Virus record (IMG/VR): IMGVR_UViG_3300008450_000043
Coordinates: 1 to 59,827 of that record
Source: a virus
DNA length: 59,827 nucleotides
Direction: 5' to 3' (one strand)
Made by a program: the position numbers and the translations under genes. This document shows positions 1 through 8,564 of this stretch, one piece after another. The notes under the pieces were generated by a model, which ran no database searches, had not been told where the DNA came from, and was given only the letters and a program-made list of their open reading frames with translations. Numbering within the stretch: the first letter of the stretch is position 1; each line of letters starts with the position of its first letter.

Positions 1-1197
1 GATTTGGTAGGAGTGCGGAGTGGTCATGTCTGTCACGTCCCCGGTAAGCATCACGGCGTCTCCAAGTTCCAGCACTTTGCGCCCCTCCACAGAGGCCCCA
101 ACGGTGCCGAAACGAAGCAAACAACGGTCGCCGCCAAACGTGAACGAAGCGTCAAGGCTTGCCACCAAAGTCTTGGCCGCGTCAGGAGCCCACTCAGCTT
201 TGAGTTGGCCGCCGAACTTTTCGATGTCAGCCTCAGAATAGACGGCATCCGACTCCCCGGAAGGACACCAGAAGCCTTTCATCATTTGGTAATAAGCAGG
301 GGACTTCTCACCCAGCAACTTGGCTTGCTCCAGCTTGGCTTTGGTCACCAAGAACGGATAAGTGTCCACGCCAGAGAGGATGTTGGGTGACCGCTCCCCA
401 TCGAAACGAATGAAGAACCCTCGCTTGGTCTTCCAGCGGTAGAACGACTCGTTGACCGACTGCCACCCATCCGCAGGCTCACAGAAAAGCCCAAAGGGGT
501 CGTAGTGGGAGTTGGGGTTGCCAATACCAATCATGCGAAACTCTTCGTTCTGAGCAAGGTTAGAATAGGCGGTGGTGAGCACGGACTCAGCAAGTTCAGG
601 AAGCTCATCAGCCACAAGACGCAAACGTGGGGCTTTATACCCGAGGAACTTGTTGGTGGCTTCCTTACCTTTCTTCTTGTCGCAAGCAATCAGGGACAAC
701 CCAAACTTGTCGGACTGGAGCCCATTGGCGTCGAAGCGAACAACCCCTTGAGAAGATACCAGCTTGCCGGGCATACCATGCACAGCTTGGAAGTAGTCTT
801 CCACAGTGGACCAGATACGGTTACGAGAGTCCTTCAGGGACGTAGAAGTGTAGATGACCTTGGTCGCATGCGGGGCGCACAGCCATTCCACAATGCCCCA
901 AACAGCAAAGAAGTCTGTCTTGCCGGAAGATGCACACCCGGCTACGCCGAGATACTTGTGGAGAGCGGCTACTTCATTCATCTCCTCAGCCCACGGGTGC
1001 CAGATAAACTTTTTGGAAGAGCCTTCGTGGTTCCATAACAAATCTACGACTCTGCGAAAATGATGCGGACGCCCGGGAGATAGTGGAGCCCCATCACGGT
1101 AGCAGACCAGCTCAACGTCAAGCTCAGAAGCGTCGGCCGGGAACTCCAGACCGTAAAAATTGATGTCTGGCTTTGGATTTTTCTTGACCGCTGGCAT
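1..1197 (-). CDS. terL: Terminase large subunit, truncated at the window edge
   Basis: This is the packaging motor ATPase that drives DNA into the prohead and cuts it. Reading left from ATG at 1197, 399 codons are open to base 1, so the C-terminus is missing. Visible motifs are a Walker A GCASSGKT at residues 87-94, a Walker B LRLVADE at 192-198 and the coupling segment GIGNP near 224-228. The RNase H-like nuclease domain begins with VASLDASF, whose Asp349 is the expected first metal ligand. The N-terminal ATPase is complete and roughly the first third of the nuclease is present. The gene is the first of the leftward late genes and lies head to head with the integrase, only 25 bases between start codons, so its promoter probably lies inside the integrase gene. 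Confidence 0.93.
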   Translation of the reverse strand, partial: MPAVKKNPKPDINFYGLEFPADASELDVELVCYRDGAPLSPGRPHHFRRVVDLLWNHEGSSKKFIWHPWAEEMNEVAALHKYLGVAGCASSGKTDFFAVWGIVEWLCAPHATKVIYTSTSLKDSRNRIWSTVEDYFQAVHGMPGKLVSSQGVVRFDANGLQSDKFGLSLIACDKKKGKEATNKFLGYKAPRLRLVADELPELAESVLTTAYSNLAQNEEFRMIGIGNPNSHYDPFGLFCEPADGWQSVNESFYRWKTKRGFFIRFDGERSPNILSGVDTYPFLVTKAKLEQAKLLGEKSPAYYQMMKGFWCPSGESDAVYSEADIEKFGGQLKAEWAPDAAKTLVASLDASFTFGGDRCLLRFGTVGASVEGRKVLELGDAVMLTGDVTDMTTPHSYQI

Positions 1198-1222
1198 ACT
1201 AAAGTTAGTTTTAACAACCTTT

Positions 1223-2095
1223 ATGGAAACAACACTACAAGCAACAAACACAGATGCCTCCCTCCGTTCGGTCGTCAACCAGTTCCTGACGGACTGCGAG
1301 ACCCGACAACTGAGCAAAGTTCATATCAAGACAGTGAAGTCTCGCATGAAACGCCCTGTGACGCTTTGGGGAGACCGCCATATCAACGATATTACCAAAG
1401 ATGATCTGGAGTCTTACCTCCGTGGCATTGACTCTTCCGAGACAGCGCTCAATCACTTACGCACCCTGTCTTCTGTGTTTGCTTTTGCCAAGAACGCAGA
1501 CCTACTGCCATGGGGCAGCCGAGATGTAACGCAACGCATTCGCCGCCCTAAGAAGACCCGCCGAGACCCTGAGTTCTTCACCCCAGAAGAGATGCGAGCT
1601 CTGCTACGTGCAGCCGCTGCTGGAGAAAGAGGGACGCACTATCAAGTGGCAATGCTGGTGTTGGGCGGGTTCGTGGGTCTTCGCACCGAAGAAGTGATGC
1701 GGATTCAGTGGGAAGACATCTTGCTGGACCACAAGATTGCTCGGTTACACGGGGACATCACCAAAACTTCCCGCCGTCGTATGGCTCGGTTACCAGATAA
1801 TGCGGTTGCGTGGCTACGCAAAGTTGAGCGTGCTTCGGGACCTGTGGTCACAGAAAGTGTCCGAGATGCCCTCTACCGTAGAGAAGACATTCAACACGCT
1901 GCTGGAGTTGTCTGGAAGAATAATGGGCTTCGCCATTCTTATGTGACCTACTCGATGGCACTGGAGCGTAACGCCTTCATGGTAGCTGAGCAGGTAGGCA
2001 ATTCTCCGGGAGTATTGCATGAGCACTACATGGGGCTTGTGCTGCCAACCGATGCTGAAGAGTGGTTTGGTATTACTCCAGACAACACGCTGTAA
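1223..2095 (+). CDS. int: Tyrosine recombinase, phage integrase
   Basis: A 290-residue tyrosine recombinase, expected to integrate the phage into the host chromosome. An N-terminal SAM-like core-binding domain (about 12-95) precedes the catalytic domain. Arg154 in GLRTEEV, Lys181 in the beta-hairpin, Arg237 in NGLRHSY and the nucleophile Tyr269 in HEHYM are present. Two usual histidines are replaced: the box II HxxR reads NGLR and the later GH reads GN260. His266 or His268 could compensate. I chose ATG 1223 because the upstream extension overlaps the terminase start. No excisionase or attachment site was recognised next to it. It shows the phage is, or descends from, a temperate phage. Confidence 0.92.
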   Translation: METTLQATNTDASLRSVVNQFLTDCETRQLSKVHIKTVKSRMKRPVTLWGDRHINDITKDDLESYLRGIDSSETALNHLRTLSSVFAFAKNADLLPWGSRDVTQRIRRPKKTRRDPEFFTPEEMRALLRAAAAGERGTHYQVAMLVLGGFVGLRTEEVMRIQWEDILLDHKIARLHGDITKTSRRRMARLPDNAVAWLRKVERASGPVVTESVRDALYRREDIQHAAGVVWKNNGLRHSYVTYSMALERNAFMVAEQVGNSPGVLHEHYMGLVLPTDAEEWFGITPDNTL

Positions 2096-2141
2096 ATTAA
2101 ACTCTTGCGCCGTCATTGCAGCGGGTTAAAAAGACTAACTT

Positions 2142-2603
2142 ATGTCAACTATCCTTGCTATTGACCCCGGGCTCTCAGGCGGAATTGCAATCGGTAGCCC
2201 ATCTAACGGGCTTCAGCATATCCACCCAATGCCTCCTACTGACACCGATATTGCGGACCTCCTCCGTCAGTGGCCCGGAGCTACTCTCATTATTGAGAAA
2301 CTTCCAGTCTTCTTCCCGGGGGCCAAGGGCGGGATGGCAAGCATGGCGAAGTTGCAGCGAAACGCTGGAGTTATCTATGGCATCTGTGCTGCATTGAACA
2401 TCCGAGTGATCGAAGTGAATCCCCATGACTGGCAAAAGCACTTCAAACTTGGCTCCCGTAGTAAATCAGCTGGAGGCTATACAGAATGGAAAAACAAGCT
2501 CAAAGCTGAGGCTCAACGCCGCTACCCAAACTTCAAAATCACGCACGCCGTAGCAGATGCCGTGTTGATTCTTGAGTGGGGACTCGAATCAAAAAAAGTA
2601 TAA
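2142..2603 (+). CDS. RuvC-like Holliday junction resolvase
   Basis: A 153-residue protein with the RNase H fold signature of RuvC-family junction resolvases. Asp8 lies in the first strand (AIDPGLSGG), Glu52 in LIIEKLP, and His135 and Asp139 in THAVADAVL. These four acidic or histidine positions bind the metal ions in this family. Its likely job is to resolve branched DNA during replication and recombination or before packaging. It follows the integrase by 46 bases and is followed by replication genes. RuvC-like proteins of this size are common in phages; other RNase H-like nucleases cannot be fully excluded. Confidence 0.85.
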   Translation: MSTILAIDPGLSGGIAIGSPSNGLQHIHPMPPTDTDIADLLRQWPGATLIIEKLPVFFPGAKGGMASMAKLQRNAGVIYGICAALNIRVIEVNPHDWQKHFKLGSRSKSAGGYTEWKNKLKAEAQRRYPNFKITHAVADAVLILEWGLESKKV

Positions 2604-2620
2604 AGCTCAAACCTAAAAAC

Positions 2621-3124
2621 ATGCCAAGACCCCTCGCTCCGAAAGGCGGAAATGACCGCATCTATACTCCGCCTGATCTGGCGAAAGCAATCGTTGAACA
2701 CTTCAACCCATCTGGAATGCTTCTGGACCCCTGCCGGGGCAAAGGAGCTTTCTACGAAGCCTTGCTGCCCTACGCGACAAACGGTTTTGTAGAGTTTTAC
2801 GAGCTCGATGAGGGGGCTGACTTTCTGGACTCTAGGCAAGAGCCTGTCTGCTGGACTATCACCAACCCTCCTTGGTCAAAGTTTAGGGCCTTTCTCAAGA
2901 AGTCTATGGAGTGCTCAACCAATGTCGTGTTCCTCTGTCTTGTGAACGCCTTTTTCATGAAAGCTCGCCGCCAAGACATGGCCGATGAGAACTTTGGAAT
3001 CAAAGAAATCCTCTTTGTTCCTACTCCACCCAAGCCTTGGCCGCAGGCCGGGTTCGCTCTAGGGGCTGTCCATATTCAGAGAGGGGCCAAGGAAGACTCG
3101 ATCAAATTTTCCTACCTAAAATGA
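2621..3124 (+). CDS. Small N6-adenine-type DNA methyltransferase-like protein
   Basis: A 167-residue protein with a compact Rossmann methyltransferase core. Motif I is seen as LLDPCRGKGAF (about 34-44), for S-adenosylmethionine binding, and motif IV is TNPPWSKF (81-88), the NPPW form typical of amino-methyltransferases acting on adenine. No target-recognition domain is visible, so it is at the small end of the family. Start ATG 2621 avoids overlap with the resolvase. Its last codon overlaps the next start in an ATGA arrangement, so the two are translationally coupled. It may protect phage DNA or mark it; the target is unknown. Confidence 0.72.
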   Translation: MPRPLAPKGGNDRIYTPPDLAKAIVEHFNPSGMLLDPCRGKGAFYEALLPYATNGFVEFYELDEGADFLDSRQEPVCWTITNPPWSKFRAFLKKSMECSTNVVFLCLVNAFFMKARRQDMADENFGIKEILFVPTPPKPWPQAGFALGAVHIQRGAKEDSIKFSYLK

Positions 3125-5673
3125 AGACTCTATTCCCACCTCAAGTTGAGCACGTCAAAAATCTTGAAGAGGCAGTCAAATCAAACATGGCTGCACTGGA
3201 CTCTTCCAAGACTGGCACAGGAAAAACCATCTGTTCGACAGAACTAGCGAAAGCTTTGGACATGGGAATCATGGTGATCTGCCCAAAACCAGCAATCCCC
3301 AACTGGGAGCGCGAAATTGCAGGGCAGAAGGCGAAAAAAGTAGGGGTGATCAACTACGAGAAGCTTCGTATGGGTAAGACGGAGTTTGGTCGTTGGGAGA
3401 AAGACAAGTTTGTCTGGACGACGCCACCAAAAACCCTGCTGGTCTTTGACGAAGTTCACGCATGCAAGGGCACCTATACCAAAAACGCCAAGATGCTGAT
3501 CGGGGCCAAGGGCAAACCTGTGGTCATGCTGTCAGCAACGGCTGCGGAAGACCCCACAGAGATGCGGGCCATCGGCTACCTCCTCAATCTGCACCGTCTG
3601 ACCGACTTTTTTGGCTGGTGTCTGCGGCACGGCTGCACTCAAAACTTCTGGGGGGCTCTGGAATTTCCTGATAAAGGGTCAGAAAAGAACCTACTAGCCC
3701 TTAATCGCATGATTTATCCACTAAAAGGGAGTCAACTATCCCGTGCAGAGATGTCCAAGTTCTTCACACGGTCCCATATTATCTGGGAACCAGTGGAATT
3801 TGCGGCTATGAAGGACATCACACGGGCCTACACAGAGGTAAAAGAGCAACTCGACAGTCTATTTGAGACCATCAAAGAGGAAAAAGAGGAGTTAGAAGGA
3901 TCTCCGGCAGAAGCACTGGTAGCCTTGACCCGAGCTCGCCAGAAAGTTGAGCTGCTGAAGCTACCAGAACTCGCAGACTTCATCGAGATGCGCCTCGTAG
4001 AGGGGCTAAGCATCCCCGTATTTTTGAATTTTAACGACTCGATTCGAGGGCTGGCGTCAATCCTTGATGAGCGAGGCATCCGCTACGGCGTTGTATGGGG
4101 CGAAGACACCAAGAACCGAGACAAGACGATTGAAGACTTCCAATGTGACAGGGTACACGTGCTGCTGTGTAACATTGCTGCGGGTGGAACTGCGGTGAAC
4201 CTACACCACACAGCAACTTCTAAACGTCCGCGGATGTCCCTGATCTCTCCAACCTTCAACGCCAAGATCATGGAGCAGGTATTTGGTCGAATTGACCGCG
4301 CCGGAGCCCTCAGTGAAACTACACAGTACGTGATGCTCGCTGCGGGGAGCGTTGAAGAAAAAGTGATGGCCGCTGTGCAAATTAAAATTGACAACATGCG
4401 GAGACTACATGACAAGTTAGCATTAACAACCTCTACCAAACCAGAAGATATGCCTAAAACCGAAGAAAAAATACCCGTCGAACTTACTATCCCAGAAGGT
4501 TCTTCTCTCCCCGGAGTTGCCCTGCCTGCGGTCGTAAAACCCAAGGCTGCTGAAACCGTGGCCGAACGCCCTCACGCTGAATACAGCCCATCCAAACTTG
4601 AGGACATTGCCATCTGCCCGGGCTACGTAAGTGGTAAATCCCACGCAGGTGCAATGACCGCAGCAGAATCCGGCACTCGATGCCACAACGCTGTGGAGAC
4701 ACGCAACCTAACAGGTCTCACTGAAGAAGAGGCTATGCTCGCAGAGATGGCCATCGGCTATGAAGACGAGGTTATTCCTAAAGACGCCCACGTGGAGCGG
4801 GAAATCCGTGTTGAAGTCTTTGAGCAGTTTGGCTACCTCGACACACTGGCTATCCTCAAAGATGGTGTGAATGCCCACATCATTGACCACAAGTTTGGCA
4901 AGATAGAAGTCCGCCCTGCATCCAAGAATCTGCAAGGCAAAGCCTACGTGATGGGGGTCTTCAATCGCCACCCGGAGTTGGAGACAATCACTGTCCACTT
5001 CTGCATGCCTCGCCTCGATACCATCAGCACGCACACCTTCACCCGTGAAGACCTGCCGAAGATCGAGAAGGAAATCCGTCTGGTGCTTGATCGTGCCACC
5101 AAAGCGAAAAGCCTCTTCGACGATGAGTCTGTGGTTTCTATGCTCAACCCGCTGTGTGAGAGCTGTGACTTCTGTGGCAACCGCACTCGCTGCCGTGCTC
5201 TCGCTAAACACGTCATCACTGTGGCGGGGAAGCTGGGCGTAAAGGAGCTGCCGAAGAATCCTGTCGTGACCCTTGAAGACGTGCGTGACCCGCAGGAAAC
5301 TGGCGTGCTACTTCGCATGGCAGCCATCGTAGAGAAGTGGGCCGAAGACATCAAGGCATGGGCACTTCAACAAGCTCTTGTGGACGACATTGTTCCAGAA
5401 GGTTTCACGTTGGTGGAAGCCAACTCACCACGCAAAGTTCCAAACCCTGTCCTCGCATTTGAGGCGCTCAAGGAGCGTCTGACAATGGAGGACATTCTGT
5501 CCTGCACCACTGGCTGCTCTGTCGGCAAGCTGGAAGAGCTGTGGGCCAAGGGTGCCGCACGCGGCAAGAAACAATCCGAGAAAGACCGGATGAACGAACT
5601 CCTTGCAGAAGGAGATGCCGTTACATCTGACGGAAAGTACCACAAACTGGTACCGGTCAAAACCAAAGCATAG
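3121..5673 (+). CDS. SF2/SNF2-type helicase fused to a Cas4/DUF2800-like nuclease
   Basis: An 850-residue two-domain protein. Residues 1-430 form a superfamily 2 helicase: SKTGTGKT Walker A (29-36), DEVH box (110-113), SAT motif III (138-140), the C-terminal RecA lobe and motif VI QVFGRIDRAG (from 386). Residues about 487-700 resemble the PD-(D/E)XK nucleases of the Cas4/RecB/DUF2800 group: SPSKLEDIAICPG start, EIRVEV acidic segment, DHKFGK catalytic lysine (about 587), and a cysteine cluster CESCDFCGNRTRC (about 679-691), which with the Cys in AICPG could hold an iron-sulfur cluster. In many phages the helicase and the DUF2800 protein are separate neighbours. Here they are one chain, suggesting coupled unwinding and resection in replication or recombination. 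Confidence 0.9.
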   Translation: MKTLFPPQVEHVKNLEEAVKSNMAALDSSKTGTGKTICSTELAKALDMGIMVICPKPAIPNWEREIAGQKAKKVGVINYEKLRMGKTEFGRWEKDKFVWTTPPKTLLVFDEVHACKGTYTKNAKMLIGAKGKPVVMLSATAAEDPTEMRAIGYLLNLHRLTDFFGWCLRHGCTQNFWGALEFPDKGSEKNLLALNRMIYPLKGSQLSRAEMSKFFTRSHIIWEPVEFAAMKDITRAYTEVKEQLDSLFETIKEEKEELEGSPAEALVALTRARQKVELLKLPELADFIEMRLVEGLSIPVFLNFNDSIRGLASILDERGIRYGVVWGEDTKNRDKTIEDFQCDRVHVLLCNIAAGGTAVNLHHTATSKRPRMSLISPTFNAKIMEQVFGRIDRAGALSETTQYVMLAAGSVEEKVMAAVQIKIDNMRRLHDKLALTTSTKPEDMPKTEEKIPVELTIPEGSSLPGVALPAVVKPKAAETVAERPHAEYSPSKLEDIAICPGYVSGKSHAGAMTAAESGTRCHNAVETRNLTGLTEEEAMLAEMAIGYEDEVIPKDAHVEREIRVEVFEQFGYLDTLAILKDGVNAHIIDHKFGKIEVRPASKNLQGKAYVMGVFNRHPELETITVHFCMPRLDTISTHTFTREDLPKIEKEIRLVLDRATKAKSLFDDESVVSMLNPLCESCDFCGNRTRCRALAKHVITVAGKLGVKELPKNPVVTLEDVRDPQETGVLLRMAAIVEKWAEDIKAWALQQALVDDIVPEGFTLVEANSPRKVPNPVLAFEALKERLTMEDILSCTTGCSVGKLEELWAKGAARGKKQSEKDRMNELLAEGDAVTSDGKYHKLVPVKTKA

Positions 5674-5700
5674 AGAACCCAACGAACCCAATAAACTAAC

Positions 5701-6471
5701 ATGACTCGTTCATTCAAACGCGGTGAAACCGCTGTCGTCGAAACCACTGAAGAAGCTCCTGCTCCAGCAGAAGCAGCTCCAGCCCCTGCCACCCTCGCAA
5801 CCACAGCCCAGTCCACGGCTGTCGTCACTCACCAAGCCGCCAACGATGACGTGCAGGGTGACATTGACTTCTCGGACATCAAGCTGCCACGGCTTAATCT
5901 GGTGCAACGCACTGGAGATTTGCCGGAACGCTTTGAGTTCGGGGCATTCGTCCTCAACAAGGAGTGCAACCTTGGTAAGGAACTGCGCTTCATCGCGCTG
6001 AACATCAAGAAGCAGTATCAGGAGAAGACTGAGTACGGCTCGGGTGCGCAAGGCCGCGTGTTCAACACACGTGAGGAAGTCAAGGCAGACGGCGGTGTCT
6101 TCGGATTCCGCGACGGAGAGTTCTCTGAACTCGCCCACATCCATCTTCTGGTCCAAATGCCAGAAGGTCTCGAAAAGAACCCAGACTCTGCATCCGTGAT
6201 TGACCTGTTCATTTACGAGATTGACGGCAAGCTCTGGGCTCCTGTCGTCTTCAGTGTGGGTCGCAGCTCCTACACCAGCTTTGCCAAACCGTTGCTGACC
6301 TCCCGTCAATTCCAGCTTCGGGATGGACTGTGGCGTGGTGGCTGGGAACTGACCAGCAAGATCAACAAAGGTGCCAAAGGCTCGTGGGCCACCCCGAACC
6401 CGAGGTTCCTTGGTAAGCTCAAGGAAGAAGACGCCGCTATCACGGCCAAAATCCGTAAAGGTGAGATTTGA
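5701..6471 (+). CDS. Unknown replication-region protein, possible ssDNA-binding protein
   Basis: A 256-residue protein I do not recognise by sequence. An A/P-rich flexible N-terminus (about 16-45) precedes a compact, beta-rich globular part with many aromatic residues (GKELRFIALNIKKQY, WAPVVFSVGRSSYTSF). The C-terminus is lysine-rich. It sits between the helicase-nuclease and the DNA polymerase, the place where phages of this layout often carry a single-strand binding or DUF2815-like protein. That function is inferred from position only. It is spaced 27 bases from the gene before and followed by a strong hairpin. Confidence 0.85.
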   Translation: MTRSFKRGETAVVETTEEAPAPAEAAPAPATLATTAQSTAVVTHQAANDDVQGDIDFSDIKLPRLNLVQRTGDLPERFEFGAFVLNKECNLGKELRFIALNIKKQYQEKTEYGSGAQGRVFNTREEVKADGGVFGFRDGEFSELAHIHLLVQMPEGLEKNPDSASVIDLFIYEIDGKLWAPVVFSVGRSSYTSFAKPLLTSRQFQLRDGLWRGGWELTSKINKGAKGSWATPNPRFLGKLKEEDAAITAKIRKGEI

Positions 6472-6510
6472 CAACTACGGCTTCCAAGCCGTTTAATCCA
6501 CCAACTCCGC

Positions 6511-6540
6511 AGCCGGGGGTTGTGAAAACAGCCCCCGGCT
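6511..6540 (+). terminator. Perfect hairpin closed by a GAAA tetraloop
   Basis: Nine G/C-rich pairs (AGCCGGGGG with CCCCCGGCT) continue inward through four more pairs, one of them G-U, to a GAAA loop at 6524-6527. That gives a 13-pair stem with a GNRA tetraloop. No clean T-tract follows (CATTTCC), so it may attenuate transcription or stabilise the mRNA end rather than act as a full intrinsic terminator. Confidence 0.55.
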
Positions 6541-6558
6541 CATTTCCTCAAAATTACC

Positions 6559-6786
6559 ATGCCTGCCACTATTAAGACTACCAAGAAAAAGCCCACAGCC
6601 TCTGAGAAGGCTGGAGGTGCTGAATCCGTCACGGCTCTCCTCAAGAGTCTCAAGCCTCACCCAGAAGGACCGGTCGAAGTATCCTTCAAACAAGTCCGTT
6701 CGATGCACGTCATTGCTCCACGGCATAGCATTTCCATCGCATCACGCAAACACGGGAGGAAGTATCTGGTATGGCGTCTCCAGTAG
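6559..6786 (+). CDS. Small basic protein of unknown function
   Basis: A 75-residue lysine-rich protein with a disordered N-terminus (TIKTTKKKPTASEK) and a short C-terminal beta-like segment ending RKHGRKYLVWRLQ. No family recognised. Its end overlaps the start of the DNA polymerase gene by 16 bases, which suggests coupled translation and a replication-linked role. Confidence 0.65.
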   Translation: MPATIKTTKKKPTASEKAGGAESVTALLKSLKPHPEGPVEVSFKQVRSMHVIAPRHSISIASRKHGRKYLVWRLQ

Positions 6787-8564
6787 CCGCTATTGACTTC
6801 GAGACCTATTACAGCAAAGAGCTATCTGTCACGATTCAGGGAACATGGAATTACATCTTCCATAAGGACTTTGACGCTTACCTGCTGTCTGTCTCGACAA
6901 GCACTGGTCTGAGGTGGGTTGGCCACCCACATGACTTCGACTGGTCACAAATCTCTGGTCCTGAATGGGGCTGGCTTCACCACAACGCTTCCTTTGATGA
7001 GCTGATTCTGCATCGCTTACGCTCAGACGGCGCTATCCCAAACACGGCACGTCCCGGAGTCACACACTGCACAGCAGACCTCGTCTCCTACTTGGGTGCC
7101 CCACGCTCGCTGTCAAAGGCGGGGGAGTTCCTACTCAAGAGTCCTCCGCTCAAGAAGGATGTGCGTGCAGCCTTGCAGGGCAAACGCTGGGCGGACTGCT
7201 CGGAGGAGTTCAAGAAGGAGGCTATGGAGTATGCTCTCGCGGATGCCGACGCCTGCTTAGCTCTATGGACGAACTTTGGCTACAAGTGGCCGAAGAATGA
7301 ACGGGCCATATCGCGCCATACCCGCATGATGGCGTGGGAAGGAATCCCCGTAGATCGTGACAAACTGGAAGCGGCTATCCCTGACTTGGAGACTCAGAAC
7401 TTCGAGGCGCAAGCCTTGCTACCGTGGGTCGAGGAAGGAGAGAAACCTCTCTCGCCCAAGGCGCTGGCAGTGCAGTGCCGCTCCGTGGGAATCGTGCCAC
7501 CCTCAAGCCTTGCAGAAGACTCCGAGGATTGCCGCATCTGGGAAGATACGTACTCCGCAACCTATCCTTGGGTGTCCGCCATGCGAACTGTGCGCCGGAC
7601 CAACACACTTCTCAAGAAGTTGATGGCCATGCGTAACCGCCTCCGAACAGACAACGGCAACATGAACTTCGGTATGCTCTATTTTGGGGCCACGACAACG
7701 GGACGCTTCTCTGGCAGTGACGGTGTCAACGTGCAGAACCTCCCCGGCTCTCTCATGTTTGGCGTCAACGTGCGCGAGATGTTCCGGGCTCCCCCGGGAT
7801 TCAAGTTCGTCAACGCGGACCTCAGCCAGATTGAGCCTCGCTGCCTTGCATGGCTGACGGGCAACACAACCATGCTCTCAGCCTTGCGCTCTGGCATCGC
7901 CATCTATGAGGCCCACGCACGGGCATCCATGGGGTGGACAGGGGGCAAACTCAAGAATGAGGACAAGGAGCTCTACGCGCTAGCCAAGGCTCGTGTCTTG
8001 GCGCTGGGCTACGGTGCTGGAGCTGAGAAGTTCCAGATCATGGCCAAGAATATGTGCGGGCTAGAACTGACACCGCGGGAAGCCGAACGAGCCGTGGGAG
8101 ACTTCCGGGTATCCTCTCCTGAAATCTGCGGACATGGTGGTATCTGGCAATCTTTGGAGAAAGGGATGATTCAATCCGCCCGACGCAAGGAAGACTACTC
8201 GGTTGAGTTGCCTTCTGGCCGCATCCTCCGTTACTTCCGCCCCTCCAACATGAGTGGGCTGTCCGCAGAAACAGCCTTCAAAGGTGGGATGACCCGCCGC
8301 AAATGGTGGGGAGGAAGCCTGACGGAAAACCTGACGCAGGCAACAGCCCGAGACGTGTTTGCCAACATGGTCCTACGTGTGGAAGAAGCTGGCTACCCAG
8401 TGCTCTTCCATGTCCACGACGAACTGACGGCACTTGTGGCCGAGCATGAAGCCGAAGAAGCCTTGAAAACGATCTTGCACATCATGAGGACCCCTCCTGA
8501 CTTTATGCCGGACCTTCCGCTTGACGCCGAGGGAGGAATTTTTGACAGCTATCCACTCAAATGA
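6771..8564 (+). CDS. Family A DNA polymerase with 3'-5' exonuclease domain
   Basis: A 597-residue replicative polymerase, short for family A. The N-terminal DnaQ-like exonuclease shows AIDFETYY (Asp9, Glu11), an HHNASFDELIL second motif and a YALADADA third motif. In the polymerase domain, motif A is NADLSQIEPR (about 350), the O-helix region is AKARVLALGYGAG, and motif C is FHVHDEL (about 545-551). All catalytic acids are present, so it should polymerise and proofread. Its stop overlaps the next start (ATGA), coupling it to the primase-helicase. Confidence 0.95.
   Translation: MASPVAAIDFETYYSKELSVTIQGTWNYIFHKDFDAYLLSVSTSTGLRWVGHPHDFDWSQISGPEWGWLHHNASFDELILHRLRSDGAIPNTARPGVTHCTADLVSYLGAPRSLSKAGEFLLKSPPLKKDVRAALQGKRWADCSEEFKKEAMEYALADADACLALWTNFGYKWPKNERAISRHTRMMAWEGIPVDRDKLEAAIPDLETQNFEAQALLPWVEEGEKPLSPKALAVQCRSVGIVPPSSLAEDSEDCRIWEDTYSATYPWVSAMRTVRRTNTLLKKLMAMRNRLRTDNGNMNFGMLYFGATTTGRFSGSDGVNVQNLPGSLMFGVNVREMFRAPPGFKFVNADLSQIEPRCLAWLTGNTTMLSALRSGIAIYEAHARASMGWTGGKLKNEDKELYALAKARVLALGYGAGAEKFQIMAKNMCGLELTPREAERAVGDFRVSSPEICGHGGIWQSLEKGMIQSARRKEDYSVELPSGRILRYFRPSNMSGLSAETAFKGGMTRRKWWGGSLTENLTQATARDVFANMVLRVEEAGYPVLFHVHDELTALVAEHEAEEALKTILHIMRTPPDFMPDLPLDAEGGIFDSYPLK

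Noticed and set aside
5710-6474. 254-codon minus-strand frame
   Set aside because: Fully opposite the plus-strand gene at 5701 and inside a rightward operon; composition is that of an antisense shadow.
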